This document shows positions 1-8,595 of a stretch of DNA of 64,000 nt, in pieces (the stretch's first letter is position 1; each line of letters starts with the position of its first letter). The translations under genes were made by a program, and so were the position numbers. Origin of the DNA: Marinobacter adhaerens HP15 (lineage in GTDB: Bacteria; Pseudomonadota; Gammaproteobacteria; Pseudomonadales; Oleiphilaceae); NCBI RefSeq assembly GCF_000166295.1, contig NC_017506.1:1-64000 (forward strand), given 5' to 3'. The notes beneath the pieces were generated by a model. It saw nothing but the letters and a program-made list of their open reading frames with translations. It had not been told where the DNA came from and did no database searches.

Positions 1-1001
1 GATATGGGCAAAGCCGGTGACCAGGGTCTGCCGTAATAGCGTTTGAATTCGTCAAACTCGGAACCGTCGACTGTGCGGGCGATGACGTCACGTACGTCGA
101 ACTGCTTGCGCAGGTCGGTGCCAACGATGCCGTAGATCTCCTCGGCGTCGTACAGCGGTGCCTTGGGCTTGCGGATTTCCACATCCGTTGGCTTGCGACG
201 GTTCAGGTTGGAGACGCTGCGCCGGGCGATTTCCAGGGCGTGTGCGTCGTTCTCGGCGTAGTGGTCGGCAACACCGGAGATTTTACAGTGCACGTCGGCG
301 CCACCCAGGTCTTCGGCAGTCACTACTTCACCGGTGGCGGCTTTCACCAGCGGCGGGCCAGCCAGGAAGATGGTGCCCTGGTTACGGACGATGATGGATT
401 CATCGGCCATGGCGGGCACGTAGGCGCCACCGGCGGTGCACAGACCCATTACGACGGCGATCTGAGGGATGTCGTCGGCAGACATGCGGGCTTGGTTGTA
501 GAAGATGCGGCCGAAGTGGTCACGATCCGGGAAGACTTCGTCCTGGCGGGGCAGGTTGGCGCCGCCGGAATCGACCAGGTAGATGCACGGCAGGCGGTTC
601 TGCAGGGCGATTTCCTGGGCGCGCAGGTGTTTTTTGACGGTCAGCGGGTAGTAGCTGCCGCCTTTTACGGTGGCGTCGTTGGCGATGATCATGCATTCGG
701 TGCCGGAGACGCGGCCCACGCCGGCGATGACGCCTGCAGCGGGGACTTCTTCATCGTAAACGTTGTAGGCGGCGAACTGGCCGATTTCCAGGAACGGGGA
801 GCCGTCGTCCAGGAGGCGGTTGATGCGCTCTCTGGGGAGCAGCTTGCCACGGGCGATGTGGCGCTCCTGGTAGGAGGGGCCGCCGCCTTGCTGGATGGTG
901 GACACTTTGTCGCGCAGGTCGGCTACGGCCTGGGCCATGGATTCCTGGTTGGCCTGGAACTCTTCGGACCTGGGATTAATCTTGCTTTGAAGTATTGTCA
1001 T
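1..1001 (-). CDS. liuB: Methylcrotonoyl-CoA carboxylase carboxyltransferase (beta) subunit, 3'-truncated by window edge and apparently frameshifted
   Basis: This is the carboxyltransferase subunit of the biotin-dependent carboxylase that converts 3-methylcrotonyl-CoA to 3-methylglutaconyl-CoA in leucine catabolism. The protein starts [15 protein letters not shown] at 1001 and carries family landmarks such as GGGSYQERH-like, [19 protein letters not shown] and [13 protein letters not shown] segments. It sits 3' of liuA on the same strand, with about 207 bp between them. In the last 30 bases of the window the expected [12 protein letters not shown] sequence is present only in another frame: after GGC the reading needs one extra base near 28-31. 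That is either a sequencing error or a real frameshift. Identity is secure; intactness is not. Confidence 0.9.
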   Translation of the reverse strand, partial: MTILQSKINPRSEEFQANQESMAQAVADLRDKVSTIQQGGGPSYQERHIARGKLLPRERINRLLDDGSPFLEIGQFAAYNVYDEEVPAAGVIAGVGRVSGTECMIIANDATVKGGSYYPLTVKKHLRAQEIALQNRLPCIYLVDSGGANLPRQDEVFPDRDHFGRIFYNQARMSADDIPQIAVVMGLCTAGGAYVPAMADESIIVRNQGTIFLAGPPLVKAATGEVVTAEDLGGADVHCKISGVADHYAENDAHALEIARRSVSNLNRRKPTDVEIRKPKAPLYDAEEIYGIVGTDLRKQFDVRDVIARTVDGSEFDEFKRYYGRPWSPALPI

Positions 1002-1029
1002 TTTTTCGGGCCTCGAGGTTCGGGGCGGC

Positions 1030-1137
1030 GGGACTGGCAGGGAATCTTTCCGGGAACCGCTACGAGCACATCCATGTGCGCTTGACGTCGGCCATCCATG
1101 GCCGCCGACATTCCCGGAAAGACACCCTGCCAGTCCC
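1030..1137. repeat. Imperfect 108-bp palindrome with two nested hairpins (intergenic repeat)
   Basis: Outer arms of 27 bp (1030-1056 and 1111-1137) are inverted copies differing at two central positions. Between them lie two perfect 14-bp palindromes, GCACATCCATGTGC (1066-1079) and GGCCATCCATGGCC (1090-1103), which share the core CATCCATG. As RNA or cruciform DNA this folds into a stem topped by two hairpins. It lies between liuA and liuB inside the operon. I recall similar CCATGGATGG-containing intergenic elements in Marinobacter genomes, but that is memory, not a search result. Confidence 0.75.
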
Positions 1138-1208
1138 TCGTCGTACTTTGGGTGCAAGCCGTCCCCGGCTTAACCGGCTGAGGACGGCTACTGGCTTGAA
1201 GCTGCGCG

Positions 1209-2378
1209 TTATTTGTTCAGGTACAGCTCACGGCCGATCAGCATCCGACGAATCTCGGACGTTCCGGCACCGATCTCATACAGCTTGGCGTCCCGCAGCA
1301 GGCGGCCTGTCGGGTATTCGTTGATGTAACCGTTACCGCCGAGCAGCTGGATGGCATCCAGGGCGATTTTGGTGGCCATTTCGGCGGAGTAGAGGATCGC
1401 GCCGGCAGCGTCTTTACGGGTGGTTTCCGCGCCACGGTCGGCAGACATGGCAACCATGTAGACGTAGGACTTGGCGGTGTTCATCCAGGTGTACATGTCG
1501 GCAACTTTGCCCTGCACCAGTTCGAATTCACCGATGGCTTGGCCGAACTGCTTGCGCTCGCGGATGTAGGGTACGACCACGTCCATAGCGGCTTGCATGA
1601 TGCCCAGCGGGCCGCCAGAGAGAACCAGGCGTTCGTAGTCGAGGCCGCTCATGAGGACTTTTGCGCCGTTACCAACACCGCCCAGCACATTTTCCTTGGG
1701 TACTTTGCAGTCCTGGAAGACCAGTTCACAGGTGTTGGAGCCGCGCATGCCGAGCTTGTCGAGTTTCTGGTGACGGCTGAAGCCCGGGGCGTCGCGCTCT
1801 ACGATGAAGGCGGTCACACCCCTGGAGCCGGCGGAGGTGTCGGTCTTGGCGTAGATGACGTAGGTGTTCGCATCCGGACCGTTGGTGATCCACATTTTGT
1901 TGCCGTTGAGGAGGTAGTGGTCACCTTCATCTTTGGCGGTCAGTTTCATGGAGATGACGTCGGAGCCGGCGTTGGGCTCGGACATGGCCAGGGCGCCAAT
2001 GTGCTCACCGCTGACGAGCTTCGGCAGGTATTTCTGTTTCTGTTCTTCGGTGCCGTTGCGGTGAATCTGGTTCACACACAGGTTGGAGTGGGCACCGTAG
2101 GAGAGGCCAACGGAGGCGGAAGCACGGCTGATTTCTTCCATGGCGATGACGTGCGCCAGGTAGCCCATGTCGGAGCCGCCGTATTCTTCGCTCACGGTGA
2201 TACCCAGCAGGCCCATGTCGCCCATTTTCCGCCACAGGTCCATGGGGAACTCGTTGTTGCGGTCAATTTCCTCGGCGCGCGGTGCGATTTCGGAAGCAGC
2301 AAAGCCGTTGATCTGCTCGCGGAGCATATCGAGGGTTTCGCCGAGACCGAAGTTGAGCTCTGAGTATTGTGATTTCAT
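1209..2378 (-). CDS. liuA: Isovaleryl-CoA dehydrogenase
   Basis: The 389-residue flavoprotein oxidises isovaleryl-CoA to 3-methylcrotonyl-CoA, the step just before LiuB. The full acyl-CoA dehydrogenase architecture is present: N-terminal helical domain, the MSEPNAGSD flavin/substrate motif near residues 134-142, the WITNGPDA strand, and the C-terminal [12 protein letters not shown] motif. The catalytic glutamate typical of isovaleryl-CoA dehydrogenases is in SGLDYERL. Length matches the family. It is flanked by liuR upstream and liuB downstream on the same strand, the usual liu order. GC content is visibly higher than in the catabolic genes that follow. Confidence 0.95.
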   Translation of the reverse strand: MKSQYSELNFGLGETLDMLREQINGFAASEIAPRAEEIDRNNEFPMDLWRKMGDMGLLGITVSEEYGGSDMGYLAHVIAMEEISRASASVGLSYGAHSNLCVNQIHRNGTEEQKQKYLPKLVSGEHIGALAMSEPNAGSDVISMKLTAKDEGDHYLLNGNKMWITNGPDANTYVIYAKTDTSAGSRGVTAFIVERDAPGFSRHQKLDKLGMRGSNTCELVFQDCKVPKENVLGGVGNGAKVLMSGLDYERLVLSGGPLGIMQAAMDVVVPYIRERKQFGQAIGEFELVQGKVADMYTWMNTAKSYVYMVAMSADRGAETTRKDAAGAILYSAEMATKIALDAIQLLGGNGYINEYPTGRLLRDAKLYEIGAGTSEIRRMLIGRELYLNK

Positions 2379-2407
2379 CGTTGGCTACCTTTGATTTCTG
2401 TCATTCA

Positions 2408-2851
2408 TTAGTTTTCAGCGGTCTGCCTGGCTTCTTCTTTCGCCGGCGCCTGCTGTTTCTTTTTCTTCTGCAGCTCGGCCAGGGCTTCTCGGCACCGGGC
2501 TTCGGCTGTATCCATTTCCATTTCTGCCTGGGCAATGTCGTTTTTCTGCTGTTCCAGCTGAGCCCGTTTGTTTTCCAGGATGGTCAGCATCTTCAGCAGC
2601 TGTTTTTCATTGCCGCTGAGGGTTTCGTCCCACAGGTCGAACAATTCTTTGGTTTCCGCCAGAGAGAAGCCCATGCGTTTATTTCGAATAATATGTTCTA
2701 GGCGGGCCCTGCATTTTGAATCGAAAATACGTGTCCTCCCGTGCCGACACGGGTTAAGCAAACCTTGATCCTCGTAGAAACGAACGCTTCTGGTGGTTAT
2801 TTCAAATTCGTTCGCTAACTCGCCGATACTGAAAGTTTCTTGTTGCGACAT
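2408..2851 (-). CDS. liuR: MerR-family regulator of the liu operon
   Basis: This 147-aa protein has an N-terminal MerR winged helix (FSIGELANEFEITTRSVRFYEDQG, split here across residues 6-29) followed by a long dimerisation coiled coil and a Lys/Gln-rich tail. I chose the start at 2851 because AAGGA lies about 9 nt upstream and the preceding 20 in-frame residues are not MerR-like. LiuR regulators control leucine/isovalerate operons in gammaproteobacteria, and this gene is the first of liuR-liuA-liuB. It probably responds to a branched-chain catabolite and regulates its own promoter, although I could not define an operator in the 2852-3098 gap. Confidence 0.88.
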   Translation of the reverse strand: MSQQETFSIGELANEFEITTRSVRFYEDQGLLNPCRHGRTRIFDSKCRARLEHIIRNKRMGFSLAETKELFDLWDETLSGNEKQLLKMLTILENKRAQLEQQKNDIAQAEMEMDTAEARCREALAELQKKKKQQAPAKEEARQTAEN

Positions 2852-3053
2852 GGGCTGATCCTTATGGGCTGTATAGGAAAACGCTAAGTTTTCTTTCCCA
2901 TAAATGTTCACTCCAAAACGCTAGTGAACCGGTAGTATTGGTAACCAGGGGTGGTACAAAGTTAAAACTTGGTTAACTGGTTTAGATTCCCGTTGTTTCA
3001 ACGAGTTTTCTTGCATCCTTGCTAGATTATTAACTCTGGGCGGTCGAGTGCTT

Positions 3054-3078
3054 GGAGAGAGCCTATAAAGCTCTCTCC
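3054..3078. terminator. Hairpin between the liu operon and the MDR reductase gene
   Basis: GGAGAGAGC (3054-3062) pairs with GCTCTCTCC (3070-3078) around a 7-nt loop. It lies 21 bp past the stop of the minus-strand gene at 3099. There is no clear U-tract, so intrinsic termination is uncertain. Confidence 0.4.
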
Positions 3079-3098
3079 GGTGTCGTGATTTGTGGGGA

Positions 3099-4025
3099 CT
3101 ACTTTATGGCCGAGTAGATTTTGGCGTGAGGCCCGGAGACTTGGGTTTCCCAGGCTTCAGATGCCTTGTCAAAATCGTATTCCAAGTAATCAACAGAGAT
3201 ATCTTGTTCCTCTGCGATCTTGAGCAAACGCTCCCAGATTCTTCGTCGGTCATCCGGTGCGCGCTGCCCAGTTCCGATGACTGATAGCGATCTGAAAAGC
3301 AGGAGCGCCATATCCAGATTGATTTGCCGGCCAGCGCCTGTGCCTATGGTCATGATGCGCGCGCCCCAACGTGTGGCTTTCAAGGCATTTAGCATTGGTT
3401 GGCCGCATACAAGATCGAGCACTACATCAAACCCTTCTCCAGCTGCGTCTCTAAGCGCCGCTTCGTCTTTTTCGTCGCCGTTTAAGCAGACAATGTCATC
3501 AGCAATTCCCCGTTCCTTTAGCCGAAAAAGGGATTCTTCATGTCTTGCAGCCGCAACGACCTTTCCGGCGCCAAGATATTTGGCAAGTTGAAGTGCAATC
3601 TGTCCCAAGGTGCCGGTAGCTCCAAGGATAAGTACTGTTTCACCTGGCTGTATTTTTGCTTCCTCGAGAGGAATAAGGGCACCTGTTGCGGCAATGCCCA
3701 TCGTAATTGCTGTTCGGTCATCAATGTGGTCAGGCACCTCCCATACCTCCTCTTGAGGTACAAGTGTTCGCTCAGCCCATGCGCCGAAAGGCAGGACTGA
3801 ACGTTCTCCGAAATAGACTCTTGTTCCATCAAGGGTTCGCCCGACTCCTTCACCCCGGATGACACAGGGGTACTCCACACCTAACCGGTATGCGCCTAAA
3901 ACATCCCATCCGCCCAGTCCTGCAGTATCGACGTCAATGAGGACTGCTCCCTCTTTCTCCTGAGGCTCCGGAAAATCCTGGATGACGGGAATTGCTCCAC
4001 GCTCTTTAATCACTGCTGCTTTCAC
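3099..4025 (-). CDS. Zinc-independent medium-chain dehydrogenase/reductase (quinone-oxidoreductase-like)
   Basis: The 308-aa protein has an N-terminal GroES-like domain, the nucleotide-binding fold motif VLILGATGTLGQIALQLAKYLGAG near residues 128-151 (AxGxxG variant), and a C-terminal MDR region ending HAKIYSAIK. The catalytic and structural zinc cysteines of alcohol dehydrogenases are not evident, so it resembles NADPH quinone or enone reductases. It likely reduces an alpha,beta-unsaturated carbonyl or a quinone. It follows a thiolase on the same strand with a 77-bp gap and could be cotranscribed with it. The substrate cannot be read from the sequence. Confidence 0.75.
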   Translation of the reverse strand: MKAAVIKERGAIPVIQDFPEPQEKEGAVLIDVDTAGLGGWDVLGAYRLGVEYPCVIRGEGVGRTLDGTRVYFGERSVLPFGAWAERTLVPQEEVWEVPDHIDDRTAITMGIAATGALIPLEEAKIQPGETVLILGATGTLGQIALQLAKYLGAGKVVAAARHEESLFRLKERGIADDIVCLNGDEKDEAALRDAAGEGFDVVLDLVCGQPMLNALKATRWGARIMTIGTGAGRQINLDMALLLFRSLSVIGTGQRAPDDRRRIWERLLKIAEEQDISVDYLEYDFDKASEAWETQVSGPHAKIYSAIK

Positions 4026-4102
4026 GTCGATCTCCTTTTGTTGTTGGCGCTGTTATTGGCAGGGGTTGGAGGAGTGGTGGAATATTTTAATCGTACGCTG
4101 CA

Positions 4103-5284
4103 CTAGTCTCGCTCTAATGCCATGGCAACGCCTTGTCCACCACCGATACAAAGTGTTGCTAGGCCTTTCTTGGAGTCTCGTCGAGTCATTTCATAAAGTA
4201 GCGTGACGAGGATGCGGCATCCGGACGCCCCAATCGGATGCCCGAGGGCAATTGCGCCTCCATTTACATTTACCTTCTCAGATTCCCAGCCCAGCTCTTT
4301 GCCTACGGAAAGGCACTGGGCGGCAAAAGCCTCATTAGCTTCGATGAGATCAAGGTCCCCAACAGACCAATTCACTTTGGCAAGACATTTCCGTGTGGCT
4401 GGAACGGGGCCAATACCCATTATGGAGGGATCGACGGCGGCGCTCGCGTAACTCTTAATTCGAGCGAGAACAGTAAGGCCTAGCTCCGTTGCTTTTTCGG
4501 CTGACATCAAAAGTACCGCGGCAGCTCCGTCATTTAATGAGGAAGCATTGCCTGCTGTCACGCTGCCACCTTTTGCGAAAGCTGGCCTCAGTTTTGAGAG
4601 TCCGGCGGAAGAGACGTCACCCCGAGGTTGCTCGTCAGTATCAAACTTCAGCGGCGAACCTTTGCGCTGAGGAATTTCCACTGGGGTTATCTCATCTTTA
4701 AATCGACCAGAGGCCACGGCCTCACTGCCCTTTAACTGAGAGATGACAGCAAAAGCATCCTGCTGCTCACGGGTAATTTGATATTTCTCCGCAAGGTTCT
4801 CTGCGGTGACCCCCATGTGATAATGGTTGAAGGCGTCAATCAATCCGTCTGTAAGCATGCTGTCTTCAATTTGTGAGTGCCCCATACGAAGTCCGCTTCG
4901 AGCTTTACCCAGAAGGTAAGGGGATTGACTCATGCTCTCCATACCCCCCGCTACAACAACATCTGCTTCTTTGCATTGAATCGCCTGGGCTGCCAGATTG
5001 ACTGATTCGAGGCCAGATCCACAAAGCTTGTTCAATGTCATTGCTGGGGTAGTAAAGGGAAGCCCTGCCTTGATAGCGGACTGGCGCGCAGGATTCTGGC
5101 CGCAGCCGGCAGACAACACCTGGCCCATGACAACATTGTCAACTAGTTCCGGGTTGAGAGAGGTGGAGCTCAGTAAAGAGCGTATAACCGTCGCCCCGAG
5201 ATCAACAGCAGAGGTATCTGACAAAGCGCCTTGAAAGCTTCCTATTGCAGTTCGCGTTGCGGCAACAATTACTACGCCTTGCAT
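4103..5284 (-). CDS. Acetyl-CoA C-acetyltransferase (thiolase)
   Basis: A 393-aa thiolase of the biosynthetic/degradative acetoacetyl-CoA type. The nucleophilic cysteine is in [11 protein letters not shown] (about residue 88), and the C-terminal [17 protein letters not shown] and LCIGGGQG motifs supply the catalytic His and Cys. The start at 5284 is preceded by GGAGAAGGAA, a strong ribosome site, so a longer in-frame start at 5353 is rejected. A terminator-like hairpin lies about 11 nt upstream of that ribosome site, which suggests attenuation or read-through control. It probably performs the last thiolysis of a beta-oxidation route or feeds acetoacetyl-CoA. A second standard thiolase is encoded at 52846. 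Confidence 0.9.
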   Translation of the reverse strand: MQGVVIVAATRTAIGSFQGALSDTSAVDLGATVIRSLLSSTSLNPELVDNVVMGQVLSAGCGQNPARQSAIKAGLPFTTPAMTLNKLCGSGLESVNLAAQAIQCKEADVVVAGGMESMSQSPYLLGKARSGLRMGHSQIEDSMLTDGLIDAFNHYHMGVTAENLAEKYQITREQQDAFAVISQLKGSEAVASGRFKDEITPVEIPQRKGSPLKFDTDEQPRGDVSSAGLSKLRPAFAKGGSVTAGNASSLNDGAAAVLLMSAEKATELGLTVLARIKSYASAAVDPSIMGIGPVPATRKCLAKVNWSVGDLDLIEANEAFAAQCLSVGKELGWESEKVNVNGGAIALGHPIGASGCRILVTLLYEMTRRDSKKGLATLCIGGGQGVAMALERD

Positions 5285-5294
5285 TTCCTTCTCC

Positions 5295-5333
5295 AAATAA
5301 AAAGGCGTGACTACCGGGGGGAGGTAGTCACGC
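5295..5333 (-). terminator. Intrinsic terminator or attenuator in the thiolase leader
   Basis: An 11-bp perfect stem, GCGTGACTACC (5305-5315) with GGTAGTCACGC (5323-5333) and a 7-nt loop, is followed in the minus direction by a CTTTTTATTT tract. The ribosome site of the thiolase gene begins only a few bases beyond, so a conventional promoter cannot fit between them. Transcripts reaching the thiolase must therefore read through this structure. Confidence 0.75.
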
Positions 5334-5595
5334 AAATGCCCCGATAGGAGCACCTCCGCCCAAGGGGTGAAGCAACAGGTACTTCGCTCGCGAAGTTGGG
5401 TCCGTACAAGGGCAGAAAAACATTGCCAACCTAAGATAGGTCCAATAGTGACGATAATTCTACATACAGACGAATATTTTGTACAGAGAATTTTTAAGCT
5501 GCGTGCAGATTGTTCTGTAGGAGGCGAGGCGCTAGGCGTCGATGCGTTGAGACTGGATTGCCTGTATCTGCGTTCGTTGGAGTAAATCTGAAAGC

Positions 5596-5633
5596 GCTTC
5601 TCATCTCAGAATCATATAGGTTAGATGAGAAGC
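5596..5633 (-). terminator. Hairpin terminator downstream of the SDR gene
   Basis: GCTTCTCATCT (5596-5606) and AGATGAGAAGC (5623-5633) form a perfect 11-bp stem with a 16-nt loop, 21 bp past the SDR stop. Downstream on the minus strand is GCTTTCAGATTT, a weak U-rich tract. Confidence 0.5.
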
Positions 5634-5653
5634 ATCGCCTGCTTATCGGAAAT

Positions 5654-6496
5654 TCACGAATCTTTCCGTTTCGCCTTGATTGATTCTGCAAAATCACTTT
5701 TGAGGGTAGGGAAGTACGCAATTTGGCCTCCCATCCCGCCGGCAATGTCGATAGATGCACCGCTGATGAAGCTTGCATAGTCGCTTGCAAGAAACAGTGC
5801 CATGCCGGCAACATCTTCGGGTTTTCCAAACCGCCCAAGTGGGACAACTTTTAATACCATTTCGTTGAACTCTTCACGGGTAACTCCGGGGCCCATTTCT
5901 TGGAAGTGTCTCTCCCATTGCCCGGTATCGATCCATCCCATATTCAACGAGTTGACGAGAATGTTGTCTTTTGGGAGTGACATGCCGAGTGATTTGGACA
6001 AGGCGACGCAAGAAGCTCGGTTGATAACCGATGGGATACCAGAGGGTGTAGGGATTGTGCCCGCCAGGGCATTTATCTCGATAATTCGCCCCCAGCGCTG
6101 TTTCCTCATGTGAGGAACGACAGCCTTAACAAACCTAAAATGCCCCATCTGGAGGACATTCGCGTGATCAAGAATGTCTTCCGGGGTCAGTGAATCCAGT
6201 GATCCCCCTTTGCCTTGTCCTGCATTATTGACCAGGACGTCTACGCCTCCCCAAGCTTCAGTGATGTCATCGACAAAGGCATTAACAGCCTCAGTGTTTG
6301 TTACATCCACTGAGCGAGCGATGATACTAGCTGCCGAGGATTGCATCTTGTCAGCTGCTGCTTCTATAGCTTTCGCATCGCGAGCACAAATGGCTACACG
6401 TGCGCCGTTCTCTGCGAATGCTGAGGCTATCGCGTAGCCGATACCCCGAGATGCGCCAGTGACGATTACTCTCCTTTTACTGAGGTCAATGTTCAT
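5654..6496 (-). CDS. Atypical short-chain dehydrogenase/reductase lacking the Ser-Tyr-Lys triad
   Basis: This 280-aa Rossmann protein has the cofactor motif TGASRGIG (residues 13-20), NNAG (90-93) and a C-terminal SGASIDIAGGMGG strand, so NAD(P) binding looks intact. The catalytic positions are not conserved: Ser is Ala143, Tyr is Ser156 and Lys is Arg160. It resembles divergent SDR subgroups (the BKR_like_SDR_like type) whose catalytic tetrad is degenerate. It may act on an unusual substrate or be a non-classical enzyme. It is divergent from the DUF1302 operon, with a 413-bp shared upstream region. The start at 6496 is the natural one for the family. Confidence 0.8.
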   Translation of the reverse strand: MNIDLSKRRVIVTGASRGIGYAIASAFAENGARVAICARDAKAIEAAADKMQSSAASIIARSVDVTNTEAVNAFVDDITEAWGGVDVLVNNAGQGKGGSLDSLTPEDILDHANVLQMGHFRFVKAVVPHMRKQRWGRIIEINALAGTIPTPSGIPSVINRASCVALSKSLGMSLPKDNILVNSLNMGWIDTGQWERHFQEMGPGVTREEFNEMVLKVVPLGRFGKPEDVAGMALFLASDYASFISGASIDIAGGMGGQIAYFPTLKSDFAESIKAKRKDS

Positions 6497-6909
6497 AAGG
6501 TTTGTCTCCGCTTTTGTTCTTCGGTTCGTGGCTTTCGCTGGCCAAGGCGATCAGCGGCAGCGCTTGATTTGGCGGCCTGCTTGTCGGCTCTGGCTTGGCG
6601 TCATTCTCGAAGTAAAACATAAGTTGGACACAGAGGGCTAATATGTTTAATTTTGTCGAATGACAAGTTGGCTAGCGTGGCAGGCTGTTGAAAAAACGTA
6701 ATTTTAAACATTTTCTTTCAAAATGTTTGATTTTTATAAAATCTCAATAGAGAATGAAGATCTAGATTTGGAATTACGGAGAGTTCGACTAGGATGGTGA
6801 GAGGATAGAAATTTTCTGTCCTAGATTTTTGGGTCGGCTGTGGGTCAGTAGTCTAAGGCAGTGAGCGCCAGTCAGCCGTAAGCTCTGAAAATAAAAACAA
6901 GGGAACAAT
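6497..6909. other. 413-bp divergent promoter region
   Basis: Separates the minus-strand SDR from the plus-strand DUF1302 operon. No gene is visible. An AT-rich stretch around 6690-6760 contains the 25-bp operator-like dyad at 6705-6729. Confidence 0.6.
6705..6729. promoter_or_regulatory. Operator-like dyad TAAACA-N13-TGTTTG
   Basis: One of a family of 25-bp dyads found upstream of many operons in this window. Here the dyad extends to AAACATTTT/AAAATGTTT, 9-bp perfect arms around 5 nt. It lies about 180 bp before the DUF1302 start. Confidence 0.65.
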
Positions 6910-8571
6910 ATGAACACTATAAAAAAGCGTGATCACATTGACATGATTCAACGAAGTGCCCTGGCTGTTGCGATCATGGTCGCGACCGGCAGTGCTTCCG
7001 CAATGGAGATTGATGTAGGGAATCCTGATATTCGTCTGCGCTGGGACAATACGGCTCGCTATAACCTTGGCGTGCGCGTAGAGGATCAGGACAGCGCCAT
7101 CATGAACAACCCGAACTATGATGAGTCTGATGGCAAGTTCGAGCAAGGCGACATTGTAACCAATCGTCTGGACTGGTTGACCGAGGTCGATTTGTCTTAC
7201 AAGTGGCATTTCGGTGCCCGAGTCAGTGCTGCAGGTTGGTACGACGATGCCTACAAGGATCGTACTGTGGAGTCCAATCTGCCTGGCTACTCGACAAGCT
7301 ACTATGGAGACAGATATAGCTCTGAGGTGGCTCGCTATGTGAACGGACCGTCCGGAGAAATTCTAGATGCGTTTGTTTGGACGAACTTCGATATTGCAGG
7401 TACACCCATCAACCTGAAAGTGGGTCAGCACACTCAGTACTGGGGTGAGGGCCTTCTTTTTGGTGCTCATGCCGTGTCGTACTCGCAGGCGCCACTTGAC
7501 GCTGTTAAAGCTGTAACCAGCCCGGGAATTGAAACAAAAGAAGTGTTCTTGCCGGTAGGGCAAGTGACTGCGCAGGCTCAGTTGACCGACAGTCTCACGG
7601 TTGCCGCTCAATATTACTATGAATGGGAATACACTCGCTTTCCATTTGGCGGTACCTATTTTGGAGCGGCAGATCCATTCTTCGAGGGGCCAGATCGCTT
7701 ACCAGCGGCGCCCGGCTTCGATTTGGACCGTGCGCAATCCAAGTTTGGACGTGATGACGCAAACTGGGGTGTAATGGCGATGTACACCTTCCAAAGTTCA
7801 GGATCGCGAGTAGGCGCGTTTTATCGCGAGTTTGATGACTATCAGGCTTGGTTGTCTCCCCAGGTCAATATGGCAACGGGCGAATATCGCCTCGTCTATC
7901 CCCGCGACGTCAAACTCTTTGGTTTAAGTTGGGGAGGTACAGTCGGTACACACTCTGTCGGCGCTGAAGTTTCGTATCGACAGGATGGCGCTCTCAACGC
8001 CACGGGCGTTAGTAACGTTGATGATGAAGGGCCGAGGGGTGATACCTTTCATGCCGTCATCAATACCGTGTATGGCGTGCCTCGGAACTGGTTGGCTGAC
8101 AACTCGGTCTTGGTTGCCGAATTGGCATACAGTCATTTGAATAAGGTTACTGCTCACGAAGAACTGTACAAAGGTGAAGGTTATAACTGTACAGATCTCC
8201 GTACCGGTGGTCAGGGTAGCGAAGATGACGGGTGTTCAACGCGCAACTACTATGCGGTTGCTGTGAACTTTACGCCAGAATATCTTGCCGTTCTTCCCTC
8301 TTGGGATCTGAAGGTGCCCCTGACTCTTAATTACGGTCTCAGCGGCAATGCTGCAACTGCAGGTGGTGGCTCAGAAGGCTCGCTGTCCTGGTCTGTAGGA
8401 ACTGAAATGACATACCAGCAGAGTCATCAGTTTACGCTGCGCTATGCAGATACAGCAGCGCAAGAGAAAAATACCCAAAATGTATTCGGCGACACGATGG
8501 TGAACGGAAACGGAGCTGTTGGTGGAACAGACCGTGGCTGGTTGTCCTTTACATACAAAACCTCCTTTTAA
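6910..8571 (+). CDS. DUF1302 outer-membrane protein
   Basis: The 553-aa protein opens with a signal peptide (about 31 residues, hydrophobic LAVAIMVATGSASA ending before MEIDVG) and continues as an aromatic-rich, beta-strand-rich sequence ending SFTYKTSF, with the terminal Phe typical of outer-membrane barrels. Family features include the RWDNTARYNLGVR opening and the VGQHTQYWGEGL segment. DUF1302 proteins are usually encoded next to DUF1329 in hydrophobic-substrate catabolic clusters, as here (24-bp gap). A role in uptake or binding of a hydrophobic substrate at the outer membrane is inferred. A GGGAACAAT ribosome site precedes the start. Confidence 0.88.
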   Translation: MNTIKKRDHIDMIQRSALAVAIMVATGSASAMEIDVGNPDIRLRWDNTARYNLGVRVEDQDSAIMNNPNYDESDGKFEQGDIVTNRLDWLTEVDLSYKWHFGARVSAAGWYDDAYKDRTVESNLPGYSTSYYGDRYSSEVARYVNGPSGEILDAFVWTNFDIAGTPINLKVGQHTQYWGEGLLFGAHAVSYSQAPLDAVKAVTSPGIETKEVFLPVGQVTAQAQLTDSLTVAAQYYYEWEYTRFPFGGTYFGAADPFFEGPDRLPAAPGFDLDRAQSKFGRDDANWGVMAMYTFQSSGSRVGAFYREFDDYQAWLSPQVNMATGEYRLVYPRDVKLFGLSWGGTVGTHSVGAEVSYRQDGALNATGVSNVDDEGPRGDTFHAVINTVYGVPRNWLADNSVLVAELAYSHLNKVTAHEELYKGEGYNCTDLRTGGQGSEDDGCSTRNYYAVAVNFTPEYLAVLPSWDLKVPLTLNYGLSGNAATAGGGSEGSLSWSVGTEMTYQQSHQFTLRYADTAAQEKNTQNVFGDTMVNGNGAVGGTDRGWLSFTYKTSF

Positions 8572-8595
8572 CAAACATAAAAACGGAGATTCCAT

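Larger units (their letters stand above)
5285..5653. other. 369-bp intergenic region with several hairpins upstream of the thiolase
   Basis: No convincing coding potential. On the minus strand, in order, it holds a terminator-like hairpin (5596-5633), then a perfect ACTTCGC/GCGAAGT hairpin (5381-5396), a CACC/GGTG-closed hairpin (5351-5369), and the U-tract terminator (5295-5333). This layout resembles a structured 5' leader, but I do not recognise it as any known riboswitch class. Confidence 0.5.

Noticed and set aside
240..1085. Long plus-strand open frame of 281 codons over liuB
   Set aside because: Antisense shadow of a GC-rich gene; low-complexity Gly/Val/Asp translation without any family resemblance or ribosome site.
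1539..2363. Plus-strand open frame of 274 codons over liuA
   Set aside because: Antisense shadow of the isovaleryl-CoA dehydrogenase gene, whose motifs are complete on the minus strand.
5351..5396. Known riboswitch in the thiolase leader
   Set aside because: Hairpins are real, but I could not match the conserved cores of TPP, glycine, SAM, cobalamin, fluoride, guanidine or preQ1 classes.
5480..5516. TGTACA and TGTTCT half-sites upstream of the thiolase as another dyad
   Set aside because: Their offset is 31 bp rather than the constant 19 bp of the family.
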